Source: an uncultured Robinsoniella sp. | GTDB lineage: Bacteria; Bacillota; Clostridia; Lachnospirales; Lachnospiraceae | Reading direction: 5' to 3' | Length of the DNA stretch: 64,000 nucleotides | NCBI GenBank assembly: GCA_900540475.1 | Contig: UQGG01000028.1 | Coordinates: forward strand, 29,111-93,110 | In this document: positions 7,963-17,204 of the stretch, one piece after another | Layout: each line of letters begins with the position of its first letter | Numbering within the stretch: position 1 is the first letter of the stretch | Program-made: the position numbers and the translations under genes | The notes under the pieces: model-generated | What the model was told of the DNA's origin: nothing | Databases searched by the model: none | Seen by the model: only the letters and a program-made list of their open reading frames with translations

Positions 7963-9285
7963 CTACGCTTCGTCTCTGTCGTTGGTCAGTTTCAGCCGGT
8001 CAAAGATATAGAATAAAAGGGACAAAAGCATACCAACGATACATGCCAGTACCATACCTTTTAACTCTACGTTGCCAAGAGTAAGTGCAGCACCTGAGAG
8101 TCCGGTGACAAAAACTACGGAAGTCAGTGTCAGGTTGCGGCTTTTGCCATAATCCACACCTGCATCTACCATAATACGGATTCCTGAAGTTCCGATCATT
8201 CCATAAAGGAGGAATGAGATACCGCCGATGACAGGACCTGGAATGGTGTTGATTAATGCCGACATCGGTCCGATGAAAGAACACAGGATGGAGAGTACGG
8301 CAGCACCGCCGATAACACGGACGGAGTATACTTTTGTCATAGCCATAACACCAATGTTTTCTCCGTAAGTTGTGGTAGGTACAGAACCGACCAGACCGGA
8401 TAACATGGTGGAAAAGTTATCTGCAAATAAAGAACGGTGCAGCCCCGGATCTTTTAACAGATCACGTCCGATAATTTTACCGGTTACAACCTGATGCCCG
8501 ATATGCTCAGAAGCAATTACCAGGATAACCGGAAGCAGTATCAGAATCGCTTCCCCATTAAAGTGTGGAAGCTGGAAATTCGGAAGGGAAATAAAAGGTG
8601 TTGCCAGTGCTTTCTGGATGGTGCCAAAATCAATGACATTGAAAATGACGGCGGAAACATAACCGGCAATAATGGCGATGAGGATTGGAATAACGGCAAG
8701 GAACTTTTTAAACAGAACATTTCCGAAAACGGCAACGCCTAAGGTAATTAAAAAGACTATGAGGTTATTCATTGCTACCGGAGTAACCGTCTGCTCATAC
8801 AATCCGGATGCCTGATCCAGGGTATAAGATGTGGATGATAAAATTCCGGCATTGGAAGCAGCTGTTCCGGCAAGCTCCAGACCAATCAGTGCGACAACGG
8901 GACCCATGGCAGCCGGGGGCAGAACAATGTCAATCCACTTTGTCCCAAATTTGTAAATGATAAATGACAGGATACATCCGCACAGTCCTACGATTACGAA
9001 ACCGCCCAGGGCGTATGAATACCCCCATTTGGCAATTACAATGCCAGCAGGTGCAAGAAAGGCAAAGCTGGAACCCAGATATGCGGGTGCTTTCCCTTTT
9101 GTGATCAGGATAAATAGCAGCGTACCGATACCGTTGGTAAGCAATACGATTGCGGGACTGATTCCAAAGATAAATGGAACAAGTACAGATGCGCCAAACA
9201 TGGCAAACATGTGTTGAATACTCAGAGGAGCAAGCAGTTTAAATGGTACCTTGTCCTCAACTTGAATGATCTTTCTTTCGTTCAA
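7963..9285 (-). CDS. NCS2-family uracil/xanthine permease (UraA-like)
   Basis: This 440-residue membrane protein begins with 'VPFKLLAPLSIQHMFAMFGASVLVPFI', a hallmark of UraA-type nucleobase:proton symporters. It continues with 'GKAPAYLGSSFAFLAPAG' and 'VVALIGLELAG'. The family signature Q/E-x-P region is 'SEHIGHQVVTGKIIG', followed by 'VPTTTYGENIGVMAMTKVYSVRV'. The glutamates of the binding site are in these two segments. It imports uracil or a related base. The start follows AGGGAGGGAATTTTCTTG; ATG is used. No riboswitch or PyrR-like leader was recognised in the short 5' region. Confidence 0.9.
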   Translation of the reverse strand: MNERKIIQVEDKVPFKLLAPLSIQHMFAMFGASVLVPFIFGISPAIVLLTNGIGTLLFILITKGKAPAYLGSSFAFLAPAGIVIAKWGYSYALGGFVIVGLCGCILSFIIYKFGTKWIDIVLPPAAMGPVVALIGLELAGTAASNAGILSSTSYTLDQASGLYEQTVTPVAMNNLIVFLITLGVAVFGNVLFKKFLAVIPILIAIIAGYVSAVIFNVIDFGTIQKALATPFISLPNFQLPHFNGEAILILLPVILVIASEHIGHQVVTGKIIGRDLLKDPGLHRSLFADNFSTMLSGLVGSVPTTTYGENIGVMAMTKVYSVRVIGGAAVLSILCSFIGPMSALINTIPGPVIGGISFLLYGMIGTSGIRIMVDAGVDYGKSRNLTLTSVVFVTGLSGAALTLGNVELKGMVLACIVGMLLSLLFYIFDRLKLTNDRDEA

Positions 9286-9322
9286 GAAAATTCCCTCCCT
9301 GTTTTATGATTATTTTTAACTC

Positions 9323-9352
9323 TTTATACTATATCATACAAAAACATGACAA
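9323..9352 (-). promoter_or_regulatory. Permease promoter
   Basis: Read on the minus strand: TTGTCA (9352-9347), an 18-bp spacer, TATAAA (9328-9323). This is about 38 bases before the permease start, leaving no room for a structured leader. Confidence 0.5.
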
Positions 9353-9444
9353 GAAAGAAAAAAATGTTGAAATTGATCAGAAATTGTTTAAAAAGAGCGG
9401 GAGGGAACGGATATTACGAAAATCAGCTGAAAAAGTAACTTCAA

Positions 9445-10026
9445 TTACAACTGGGGAAGTCCCAGATAGTTCAAAAGTCCCACGTAAATGCCATATGCAA
9501 ACTGATACTGGTCATCCCTTAAATGCTGTGCATCACTGGTGTTGCTGATATAAGCCAGCTCTACCAGAACCGCCGGCATATTTGTGCGGCGCAGTACGTA
9601 CAGACCGGGATTAATCCGGACGCCATTATCCTTTGTCCCTACCCGGCGCACAATTTCATCCAGTATATTCTGAGCCAGATAATAAGGTACGGAGTCCGGG
9701 CGGTATACGTAGACTTCGGAGCCGTTTATGGCAGGATTGGTATTAGAGTTCACATGGATGCTGATAAAATAGTCAGCAGGCCAGCTGTTTGCCATATTTA
9801 CACGTTCACGAAGACTGGTGGCATTACTGGTACCCAGAACTTCAGTGGGGGAGTTACGGGAAGTACGAACCTCAAAGCGGGGGTCGGCGGCGAGGAGATC
9901 AGCCAGATATGCCCCTACTGCATAGGTAATATCCTGCTCCCGAAGACCGTTTCCTTCTGCTCCTGCATTAAAGCCGCTGGGATTGTGTCCCTGGTCTACA
10001 AAGATACGAATTGCCAAGAGTATCAC
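9445..10026 (-). CDS. N-acetylmuramoyl-L-alanine amidase (Amidase_3)
   Basis: This 193-residue protein is one catalytic domain and cleaves the bond between muramic acid and L-alanine in peptidoglycan. Zinc ligands appear in order: 'IFVDQGHNPSG' (His), 'GLREQDITYAVG' (Glu), 'DYFISIHVNSN' (His), with a catalytic Glu in 'MPAVLVELAYISN'. The start is GTG at 10026; no good ribosome site is seen, and a TTG three codons in is possible. There is no signal peptide or binding module, so how it leaves the cell is unclear; a spore-related (CwlD-like) or mother-cell role is possible. Confidence 0.9.
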   Translation of the reverse strand: MILLAIRIFVDQGHNPSGFNAGAEGNGLREQDITYAVGAYLADLLAADPRFEVRTSRNSPTEVLGTSNATSLRERVNMANSWPADYFISIHVNSNTNPAINGSEVYVYRPDSVPYYLAQNILDEIVRRVGTKDNGVRINPGLYVLRRTNMPAVLVELAYISNTSDAQHLRDDQYQFAYGIYVGLLNYLGLPQL

Positions 10027-10074
10027 ATCTTTTCTATATTATGGTATCTGTATATTATATGATAAAGAAGAGAG

Positions 10075-10107
10075 AGCGTGCAGAAAATTATATCTTTTCT
10101 GCACGCT
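10075..10107. terminator. Perfect 13-bp hairpin between divergent genes
   Basis: Stem 10075-10087 with 10095-10107, loop of 7 bases, no T-run. It lies upstream of both the amidase and the GGDEF/EAL gene, so it is not a normal gene-end terminator. It may insulate the two promoters. Confidence 0.4.
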
Positions 10108-10113
10108 ATATAA

Positions 10114-10142
10114 TTGTATTTTACCGGAATTCAAGGTATAAT
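10114..10142 (+). promoter_or_regulatory. Promoter of the GGDEF/EAL gene
   Basis: TTGTAT (10114-10119), 17-bp spacer, TATAAT (10137-10142), about 55 bases before the start codon. Confidence 0.6.
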
Positions 10143-10196
10143 AAAAACATTCCAAATTAACGTAATCGACAGGAAGCGTCCGTAAATGGAGGGACA

Positions 10197-13100
10197 ATGG
10201 AGACAGAGAATAGCAAGAATGACAGGAACAAGATTCCCTGCGGCGTGTGCAGGGTGAAATGTGATAAGGTTTTTACTATAATATGGGCAAATGACAGCTA
10301 TTATAAAATGTTCGGGTATACAGGAAAAGAAGGATCAAGAGAGATTACCGGGGTTAAGCAGATTATTTATACCGGGGATTTTCAAAGATTTATCCGTATG
10401 CTTGAAAAAAAGATCGCTCAGAATACATATACGTTTGAATGTGAATACCGCTATGTCCACAAAACCGGTAAAATCATGTGGATGAGAGTACAGTCTTCCT
10501 ATGATCCCGGTGATGGCGGGACACTTACCTGTGCCATTGCGGATATCACGGACCAAAAGAATGAAGAAGCATCGCTGGTATTAAAAGAAGAAGAAAGCCG
10601 CATCGCTTTTGCTATGACAGGAAAGGTGATGGACATTTATGATATCAAAAACCGGACACTTTATATAGATAAAAAGGGATTGCAAAACTTTGCCCTTCCG
10701 GGAGTTATTCCAGATATGCCCGATGGACTTCTGGATACCGAGGTTGTAATTGAAGAAAGTAAAGAGGAAGTATTCCGTTTTTTCCAATCCATGTCTGAGG
10801 GAATCCCCATGGGGGAGATCGTAGTCCGCTTAAAAAACAAAAAAGGCAGCCTGAACTGGTACCGAATGAAGTACCGTCTTACGTATGGTCCGGACGGAGA
10901 GACCCAGAGGGGAATTATCATATATGAAGACTATACCGTTCAACGGGAAAAAGAAGCTGCTTATGAAAAATGGCAGAAGTATAACGAGAACCAGCTTGCG
11001 GCAGAGATTGTGTCCTTTGAATGCAACCTGAATCAGAATACGGTGGAGCAAATGGGCGGTCCCATGGCAGACGCACTTCTGCAAAGCGCAGATACCTATG
11101 ATGAACTGACAGCTTTTGCTGCGGGACAGTGGGTATATGGAGATGACAGGCAGGCGTTTGAACACTTTTTTACCAGAACCAGGCTGCTGGATAAGTATTA
11201 TAAAAAAGATTGCAGCCTGAAGATGGAATGCAGAGTTTTGGATTCCCAGGGAAATCCTCTATGGACTGAGATCTGTATCTTCCTGCTTCCGGATGCCGAT
11301 CAGGACGAAGTCCGGGCGATGATTCTGATACGAAATATTGACAAAGAAAAGAGAAGAAGCCTGGAGCTGGAAAACCGTTCCCAGATCGATCCCCTGACGG
11401 GACTGCTGAACCGGGGAACGGTAATCGAAGAAGTGTCCATTCTTTTGGAACACAGCCCGTTATCCAGCAGGCACATCTTTATTATGGTGGATATCGATTT
11501 CTTCAAATCCCTGAACGATCAGATGGGCCATCAGTTTGGAGACCAGGTTTTAAGGGAAATCTCCAATATATTAAAAACTTCCGTCCGTGTCAATGATATT
11601 GTGGGGCGTCTGGGCGGAGATGAGTTCGTAATGTGTTTAAGGGATATCCCTTTGAATACCCTGCTGGAACAGAAGCTGGGAAGTATTATCACCCATCTGT
11701 CAAGACATTATGAAGGGGGTATCTGTGTATCCGGCAGTATGGGCGTGGCCGTTTATCCAAAGGATGGAACCAGTTTTGATGAGCTTTATATGCGCGCCGA
11801 TGCTGCGCTTTATACTGCCAAGGAGATGGGGCGTAATCAGTTTGTATTCTATCAGCAGGGAATGGAGCAGAAAAAAAGGGACCGGAGCAGGTATAAGGAA
11901 ACAACGGAACCCGGGGCAGATATGGAAATTACGGATCAGCAGTCTAAAAGTACGGACAATAAAGAATATCGGACTGAGTTCAGCCTGCTGAAACAATTGG
12001 AAGAAAGAGATCTGATTAACCGTTATATAAAGTCGGTTCACCAAATATACAGCGATATTGCCGTGATGAATGTAACGAAAAATTATTACAGGCGGATGCT
12101 GGATGAGAGCGAAGCAGGGATGCAGAAATGGGAGATTGGTAATCTGGCAGAAGAATTGGATGCCATAGCTAAGAGCCGGATCTGTCCCGAAGACGAGGTG
12201 CGCTTTAAACAGTTTACCAACTGGGAGCTGGTGAGAAAAGCAATACAGGAAGGCAATGCTGTTGTTTATGGTGAATTCAGGATTGGTATGAATGGAGAAA
12301 GCTATAAATGGGAAGGATTTTCTCTGGTTCAGATGGACAGTGGCAATGAGGAGGAGGTGTATCTCTGTCTGATTCAGGACATTCATGCCAGAAAAGTCCG
12401 TGAGGAAGAAAACCGGACACTCCAGATACAGCTGCGCAGACAGATTGAAGATGAATGCTATCGCAGAATCATGGAATTATCGGGGACGATATTACTGGAA
12501 TATGACAGGGAGAATGACAGCTACTACGCATCGCCTCCGGCAAAGCAGTTTACATTTATTAAAAATGTAGGAAGTTTCGGCAACCAGCGCTTTATCACAC
12601 CGGATGATATTCATCCCAATGACTGGCAGCAGGCGAGGATGATTTCTCAAAAAGTGATGGACGGAGCCATGAATGCAGGAGCAACGGTTCGTTTGAAAAA
12701 AACAGACGGGCAGTATATGTGGTGTCATATTGTTCTGACGGTATTAAGGGCGGAAGATGGTTCCATCAACCGGTCCCTGTTTACCATAACCGATGTGGAT
12801 GAAGCCACCAGAAACCGGAGAGAGCTGGAATACCGGGCAGAATATGATGACTTAACGGGATGTTCTAATTTCAGCAGATTCAAAATAGAGGCAAGGCAGA
12901 TCCTGGAGAACAGAACTGAAAAGAAATATGCACTGTGGTATTGTGATCTTCGCAATTTTAAATTGGTGAACAATGTCTACGGCTACGATTTCGGGGACCG
13001 GGTTCTGCAATACTGGGCAAAAATCAGCAGCCGTGACCAGCGTGAGGGAGAAATATTTGCCAGAGTGTCCGCAGATCATTTTGTTTCCCTACTCTGGTAT

Positions 13101-14111
13101 GACAGCATCGAAGAACTGGAAAAGAGGTTCCAGAAAAATGCAGGTATTCTGGCTAAATTCAAAGGACTGGCAGGGAAAAAGCTGCGTCTTGAAATGGTGG
13201 CAGGTATTTATCTGATCGAAAAATACGGAAAAAGCATTGGGATCGAGGACATGATAGATTGTGCCAACCTTGCACAAAAAAGTGTGAAGGTATTGGAAGG
13301 CAGCAGATATGCCGTCTATACAGAAGACATGCGCCGGCAGATACTGTCGGAAAAAGAAATGGAATCAGCTATGTACAAAGCATTGGAGAACCGGGAGTTC
13401 TGTGCTTATTTTCAGCCGATTGCTGAGATACAGGATGGAATACGGATAACCGGGGCAGAGACTCTGGCAAGATGGATACGTCCGGGCTATGGCGTGGTTC
13501 CGCCTAACAGGTTTATCCCGTTATTCGAAAAGAACGGGTTTATCATTGATCTGGACAGTTATATGTTCGAAGAGGCATGCCGTTTCTTACGAAAGTGGCT
13601 GGATGAAGGCCGGGAACCCATCAAAATATCGGTGAATGTCTCCAGGATCAGTGTATTTCAACGGGATTTTTCCAAACATTATATTCGGCTTAAGGAAAAG
13701 TATAATATACCTAATGGCCTGCTGGAACTGGAGTGTACGGAATCTGTGCTGGTAGAGAATGCAGAATTGCTGGAAATGGTTATGCGTACCATGCGGGTAA
13801 GCGGATTTTTCTTCTCCATGGATGATTTTGGTTCGGGATATTCTTCCCTGAACCTGTTAAAAGATATTACGGTGGACATCTTAAAGCTGGATATGATGTT
13901 TTTCCGCAATGAAAATCTCAAGGAACCCAGACATCAGACCATAATATCCAGTATTATCTCTATGGCGAAGGCATTGAATATGAAGGTTGTGGCGGAAGGT
14001 GTGGAAACAGAAGAACAATTGCAGCTGCTGCGTAAATTCGGATGTGACTATATCCAGGGATATCTCATCAGCAGACCTATACCGGAACAAGAATTTGAAA
14101 ATCAGTTTTAA
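10197..14111 (+). CDS. PAS/GGDEF/EAL cyclic-di-GMP signalling protein (1304 residues)
   Basis: Predicted order: PAS-like sensor (about 10-120), second (130-245) and third (265-390) PAS-like regions, GGDEF domain 1 (395-560), more PAS-like sequence (600-870), GGDEF-like domain 2 (885-1050) and EAL (1060-1300). Domain 1 keeps the active site 'GRLGGDEFVMCL' and 'MVDIDFFKSLND', so it can make c-di-GMP. Domain 2 has 'ARVSADHFVSLL' in place of GGDEF and is probably regulatory. The EAL part keeps key residues ('ETLARW', 'ISVNVSRIS', 'LECTES', 'MDDFGSGYSSLN', 'VVAEGVET', 'YIQGYLISRP'), so it can probably degrade c-di-GMP. There are no membrane segments; it is a cytosolic sensor, ligand unknown. Confidence 0.92.
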   Translation: METENSKNDRNKIPCGVCRVKCDKVFTIIWANDSYYKMFGYTGKEGSREITGVKQIIYTGDFQRFIRMLEKKIAQNTYTFECEYRYVHKTGKIMWMRVQSSYDPGDGGTLTCAIADITDQKNEEASLVLKEEESRIAFAMTGKVMDIYDIKNRTLYIDKKGLQNFALPGVIPDMPDGLLDTEVVIEESKEEVFRFFQSMSEGIPMGEIVVRLKNKKGSLNWYRMKYRLTYGPDGETQRGIIIYEDYTVQREKEAAYEKWQKYNENQLAAEIVSFECNLNQNTVEQMGGPMADALLQSADTYDELTAFAAGQWVYGDDRQAFEHFFTRTRLLDKYYKKDCSLKMECRVLDSQGNPLWTEICIFLLPDADQDEVRAMILIRNIDKEKRRSLELENRSQIDPLTGLLNRGTVIEEVSILLEHSPLSSRHIFIMVDIDFFKSLNDQMGHQFGDQVLREISNILKTSVRVNDIVGRLGGDEFVMCLRDIPLNTLLEQKLGSIITHLSRHYEGGICVSGSMGVAVYPKDGTSFDELYMRADAALYTAKEMGRNQFVFYQQGMEQKKRDRSRYKETTEPGADMEITDQQSKSTDNKEYRTEFSLLKQLEERDLINRYIKSVHQIYSDIAVMNVTKNYYRRMLDESEAGMQKWEIGNLAEELDAIAKSRICPEDEVRFKQFTNWELVRKAIQEGNAVVYGEFRIGMNGESYKWEGFSLVQMDSGNEEEVYLCLIQDIHARKVREEENRTLQIQLRRQIEDECYRRIMELSGTILLEYDRENDSYYASPPAKQFTFIKNVGSFGNQRFITPDDIHPNDWQQARMISQKVMDGAMNAGATVRLKKTDGQYMWCHIVLTVLRAEDGSINRSLFTITDVDEATRNRRELEYRAEYDDLTGCSNFSRFKIEARQILENRTEKKYALWYCDLRNFKLVNNVYGYDFGDRVLQYWAKISSRDQREGEIFARVSADHFVSLLWYDSIEELEKRFQKNAGILAKFKGLAGKKLRLEMVAGIYLIEKYGKSIGIEDMIDCANLAQKSVKVLEGSRYAVYTEDMRRQILSEKEMESAMYKALENREFCAYFQPIAEIQDGIRITGAETLARWIRPGYGVVPPNRFIPLFEKNGFIIDLDSYMFEEACRFLRKWLDEGREPIKISVNVSRISVFQRDFSKHYIRLKEKYNIPNGLLELECTESVLVENAELLEMVMRTMRVSGFFFSMDDFGSGYSSLNLLKDITVDILKLDMMFFRNENLKEPRHQTIISSIISMAKALNMKVVAEGVETEEQLQLLRKFGCDYIQGYLISRPIPEQEFENQF

Positions 14112-14154
14112 ACAGGCGCTAATGCCTTTCATTTGCAGATTTCAGTAAATAAAA

Positions 14155-14233
14155 ATGGGATCGCTGCAGAATCAGATATCATACCAGATGTAAAAGCTCT
14201 CTGGTTTGAACATGATTCTGCAGCGATCTCATT
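14155..14233. terminator. Bidirectional terminator between convergent genes
   Basis: A 21-bp stem (14155-14175 with 14213-14233, one G-T pair) encloses an inner 6-bp hairpin (ACCAGA...TCTGGT). It separates the 3' end of the GGDEF/EAL gene from that of the minus-strand membrane gene. The base of the stem gives T-rich ends on both strands. Confidence 0.7.
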
Positions 14234-14797
14234 TTACTGGGAAAAAGAACAATTTCTCAGATCCGGCTGATTTTTTTTGAATTTATTGTCCAGGAAGATT
14301 TGAAAATGTTCCGCGGTGCCGATTGTAAAATTATTCTTCCCCAGAGCCAGATACCTGCCGCCGTGTTCCAGAAAATAATAATTATGGATTAAGGTCCAGC
14401 TTTTAATGCCCGACCAGTCAACCACCGTCGTTTCTTCCGGAGCGATCTGGGTGAGGGCATTTGGGGTAATCTGAAAGGTCATCTTTTTGCCTTTAAGACA
14501 ATCCTGTTTGGATTTGTGAAGATTCCTTACAAAGGATCTCTTAAAAAAGTCTCCGGCATAATAAATGAAGATAATCCCAAGAACCAATGCCACCATTCCT
14601 GCTGCACCCAGGCTCCAGCTCCGCAAACGAGGTGCCAGGCTTAAAGCCAGAACACTCACCAGCAGGAAACCAATCCCCCAGAGCTGGTAACGTTTGACCG
14701 CCTTATAAGCAGGAGTATAATTCTCCAACAGGGTATCCAAATATAATTTTTCGAATTCATCATCATAGGATGTTTCATTCTGGAATAAAAGTTCCAA
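14234..14797 (-). CDS. YcxB-like membrane protein
   Basis: The start is placed at TTG 14797, eight bases after GGAGG; the longer frame to 14857 has no ribosome site. This gives 187 residues. Two adjacent membrane segments lie at about residues 40-90 ('YQLWGIGFLLVSVLALSLA', 'LGAAGMVALVLGIIFIYYA'). A cytosolic YcxB-like C-terminal domain follows ('MTFQITPNALTQI', 'TTVVDWSGIKSW', 'YFLEHGGRYLALGKNNF'). Function unknown; the C-terminal part resembles a small PH-like fold. It is a single-gene unit, sharing a terminator with its convergent neighbour. Confidence 0.65.
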   Translation of the reverse strand: MELLFQNETSYDDEFEKLYLDTLLENYTPAYKAVKRYQLWGIGFLLVSVLALSLAPRLRSWSLGAAGMVALVLGIIFIYYAGDFFKRSFVRNLHKSKQDCLKGKKMTFQITPNALTQIAPEETTVVDWSGIKSWTLIHNYYFLEHGGRYLALGKNNFTIGTAEHFQIFLDNKFKKNQPDLRNCSFSQ

Positions 14798-15046
14798 GTT
14801 ACATACCTCCTTTTTGGCTTGTCTGAAAAATAATGCCCGTAGTACAGTTGTGAACAACCAATGAAGATGTGCTGCAGGCGTTTTTCAGATATGCTTTGAT
14901 TGTTTATTATATACCGAAAATGTGATTATTATATGAAAAATCGGTGTTAAGAATAAATAACATTGCCAGGATTATGAGAATATTTCGTTGGTGCAGCTGT
15001 TTATATTTTCCTTTTATTACTACTTTAAATTAAGGGCAGTTTCTGC

Positions 15047-15076
15047 TATAATAACAAAAAACAGAACAAATGTTCG
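15047..15076 (+). promoter_or_regulatory. -10 box and LexA-type SOS box
   Basis: TATAAT lies at 15047-15052. Eleven bases later AGAACAAATGTTCG (15063-15076) contains the perfect dyad GAAC-N4-GTTC of Gram-positive LexA operators, one base off CGAAC-N4-GTTCG. Bound LexA would cover the transcription start. The -35 box is poor. Confidence 0.6.
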
Positions 15077-15101
15077 AAAAATAATGACAGGAGGAATAAT
15101 C

Positions 15102-15419
15102 ATGGCTTTTGGTACAGGGATAAATATGGATTCTCCGGATGCGGGGAGAATTCGGGGAAAGCAGATAGAAATAGCCTGTTACTGCTGGTTTACCAGAACG
15201 GGGATCAGCATACCCAGGTTAGTGAAATACCAGGATGAAGAAGGAGAAATACATACGATTGGCAGCATTCGTGTATTGTGCTCGGAACAGAAAAATTTTG
15301 CGGGAGTTTCTTCCATGGAGTATCAGTGTGAAATGGAAGCAGAGGGCATTTTGAAAAATGTGAAGCTGATCTTTTTTCGGGAGAGGAATAAGTGGGTGAT
15401 GGTTTATGGGAATGAATGA
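15102..15419 (+). CDS. Hypothetical small protein under a possible SOS promoter
   Basis: The start is ATG 15102 behind ACAGGAGGAATAATC, giving 105 residues; the frame is open to 14988 but that part contains the promoter. There are no membrane segments. The sequence has a central 'IEIACYCWFTRTGISIPRL' and 'KYQDEEGEIHTIGSIRVL', and ends 'LIFFRERNKWVMVYGNE', suggesting a small beta-rich fold. I do not recognise a family. The LexA-like box overlapping its start of transcription suggests DNA-damage induction. It stands alone between a divergent membrane gene and cysK. Confidence 0.6.
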   Translation: MAFGTGINMDSPDAGRIRGKQIEIACYCWFTRTGISIPRLVKYQDEEGEIHTIGSIRVLCSEQKNFAGVSSMEYQCEMEAEGILKNVKLIFFRERNKWVMVYGNE

Positions 15420-15470
15420 GATGGGCGGGGAAAACAGTCGGAAAAATGTCGGATGGGAGATCGGAGTGTA

Positions 15471-15499
15471 TTGCTAATCCAATTGGTCTATGCTATACT
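15471..15499 (+). promoter_or_regulatory. Promoter of cysK (first copy)
   Basis: TTGCTA (15471-15476), 17-bp spacer with the palindrome CCAATTGG, TATACT (15494-15499). The leader is about 130 bases long; no T-box or SAM riboswitch was recognised. The palindrome could be a regulator site (CymR is encoded nearby), but this is not established. Confidence 0.5.
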
Positions 15500-15634
15500 T
15501 CCTATTAGAAAATATCAGGTCTAAAAGAGGACTTTGCAGATTATCATAATATTAATGGGCATATATTAAAGTATCGAACATTATGCCGGTTGAATAAGCT
15601 CAAAATTCTTTAGATAGAAAGGAAGCCGCAGAAA

Positions 15635-16564
15635 ATGATCTATAATAATGTATTGGAGGCAATCGGACATACACCCATGGTTCGTCTAAACAAACTGTCC
15701 CAGCCGGACAGCGCTGAGATTCTGGTGAAATACGAAGGGGTAAATGTGGGAGGATCCGTGAAGACAAGGACCGCGTACAACATGATTGCTGAGGCAGAGA
15801 AAAAAGGAAAGCTTCATAAGGATTCCGTAATTGTGGAACCTACCAGTGGGAATCAGGGAATTGGACTGGCGCTGGTTGGAGCTGTAAAGGGATATAAGGT
15901 AAAGATAGTAATGCCTGATTCTGTGAGTGAAGAGCGCAGAAAACTGGTGACCCAGTATGGGGCGGAAGTGATACTGGTACATGATGAGGGAGATATCGGA
16001 GCCTGTATCGAGGAGTGTCTTCAGACGGCGCTTCGTATTGGGGCAGAAGATCCCAATGCCTATATTCCCCAGCAATTTGTCAATCCCGATAACCCATTGG
16101 TGCATAAATACCATACAGGGGTGGAAATACTAGAACAAGTAGAAGGACCTATTGATGGTTTCTGTTCCGGAGTCGGTACAGGCGGTACACTTTCCGGCAT
16201 TGGCGAGGTATTAAAACGGCAGAATCCGGATATCGTAATCTGGGCTGTGGAGCCGGAACACGCCGCTATTTTATCAGGCGGAAGTATCGGAACACATTTG
16301 CAGATGGGGATTGGTGACGGGCTGATTCCGGAGAATCTGAATATGGATATCTATGAGGATATCTGCATTGTGACGGATGAAGAAGCACTGGATGTATCCA
16401 AACGGCTTGCCAGAGAAGAAGGTCTGCTATGCGGCATTTCAAGCGGGTCCAATGTGGCAGCAGCCATGCGCCTTGCCAAAAAGCTGGGCCCGGGAAAAAG
16501 AGTTGTTACCATTCTTCCGGATACGGGAGAACGTTATTACAGCACAGAATTATTTGAAGATTGA
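15635..16564 (+). CDS. cysK: Cysteine synthase (O-acetylserine sulfhydrylase), first copy
   Basis: This 309-residue PLP enzyme makes cysteine from O-acetylserine and sulfide. The start 'LEAIGHTPMVRLNKL' is typical. The PLP lysine is expected in 'GVNVGGSVKTRTAYNMI' (usually PGGSVKDR; here KTR replaces KDR). 'PTSGNQGIGLALVGA' is the substrate-binding loop, 'GVGTGGTLSGIG' binds phosphate, and 'ILPDTGERYYST' is C-terminal. The changes from canonical residues (VGGSVKTR, SGNQG) compared with the second copy at 19833 suggest a specialised member. The start follows GAAAGGAAG. Confidence 0.88.
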   Translation: MIYNNVLEAIGHTPMVRLNKLSQPDSAEILVKYEGVNVGGSVKTRTAYNMIAEAEKKGKLHKDSVIVEPTSGNQGIGLALVGAVKGYKVKIVMPDSVSEERRKLVTQYGAEVILVHDEGDIGACIEECLQTALRIGAEDPNAYIPQQFVNPDNPLVHKYHTGVEILEQVEGPIDGFCSGVGTGGTLSGIGEVLKRQNPDIVIWAVEPEHAAILSGGSIGTHLQMGIGDGLIPENLNMDIYEDICIVTDEEALDVSKRLAREEGLLCGISSGSNVAAAMRLAKKLGPGKRVVTILPDTGERYYSTELFED

Positions 16565-16610
16565 AAAATTGAAAAAACAGTCTGTTCTGATAACTTTTGC
16601 AGAGAATGCC

Positions 16611-16640
16611 TTGTAAAACACTAGAAACCTATGCTATAAT
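16611..16640 (+). promoter_or_regulatory. Promoter of the HAAS/Rrf2 operon
   Basis: TTGTAA (16611-16616), 18-bp spacer, TATAAT (16635-16640). About 90 bases of leader follow, with a small GGCAG...CTGCC hairpin near 16700. Confidence 0.6.
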
Positions 16641-16736
16641 GTCAGCAATTACGACAGGTAATGCTGTCAGGTGTGGGAATACTACTAATTTTGTTTTGAG
16701 GCAGTTTCTGCCTGCAGAAAGGATTTACATTCGAAG

Positions 16737-17204
16737 ATGAATAGACAAGAGTTTTTGAATACTTTGCGTTCACAATTATCGGGAGAGATCAGTTCACGGG
16801 AAGTGGAAGAGAACATCCGGTATTATGATGAATATATCAGAGATGCAATGGAAAATGGAAAATCAGAATCCCAGATTTTAAATGAGATCGGAAGTCCGTT
16901 TTTGATTGCAAGAACGATTATTGAAACCAGCAATAAAGCAAATGGAGCAGGTTCTCAGAATCAGGGGCAGGGTTCTTCTTATCAGCCGGATGAGAATGAT
17001 AACAGGCGTCCGGAAGGCAGCTTCCGCTCTTTTAATCTTCAGACAGGAGTACCAAAGTGGCTGTTGGTTACGGGAGTCGTAGTCATACTTGTAGTGATAC
17101 TCAGCATTTTGGGATCAGCGATTGCCATTCTCTCCAGATTTTTTATTCCGATTGTAGTTATTGTGCTTGTTGTGGCACTGGTTAAGGGCAGGGGCCGCCG
17201 ATGA
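16737..17204 (+). CDS. DUF1700/HAAS-domain membrane protein
   Basis: This 155-residue protein has an N-terminal HAAS-type domain (about 1-65: 'MNRQEFLNTLRSQL', 'EENIRYYDEYIRDAMENGKS', 'ILNEIGSPFLIARTI'), a polar Gln/Asn/Gly-rich linker, and two C-terminal membrane segments (about 110-150). HAAS proteins usually pair with a small DNA-binding regulator, most often PadR, and are thought to act as membrane partners. Here the partner gene is an Rrf2 regulator whose ATG overlaps this stop codon (ATGA), so the two are translationally coupled. Confidence 0.75.
   Translation: MNRQEFLNTLRSQLSGEISSREVEENIRYYDEYIRDAMENGKSESQILNEIGSPFLIARTIIETSNKANGAGSQNQGQGSSYQPDENDNRRPEGSFRSFNLQTGVPKWLLVTGVVVILVVILSILGSAIAILSRFFIPIVVIVLVVALVKGRGRR

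Noticed and set aside
9445..10026. Amidase as a phage endolysin or lysis remnant
   Set aside because: It is far from the prophage, stands alone with chromosomal neighbours, and no other phage genes are near.
11700..12386. Minus-strand ORF of 228 codons
   Set aside because: It lies wholly inside the GGDEF/EAL gene on the opposite strand and encodes no recognisable protein.
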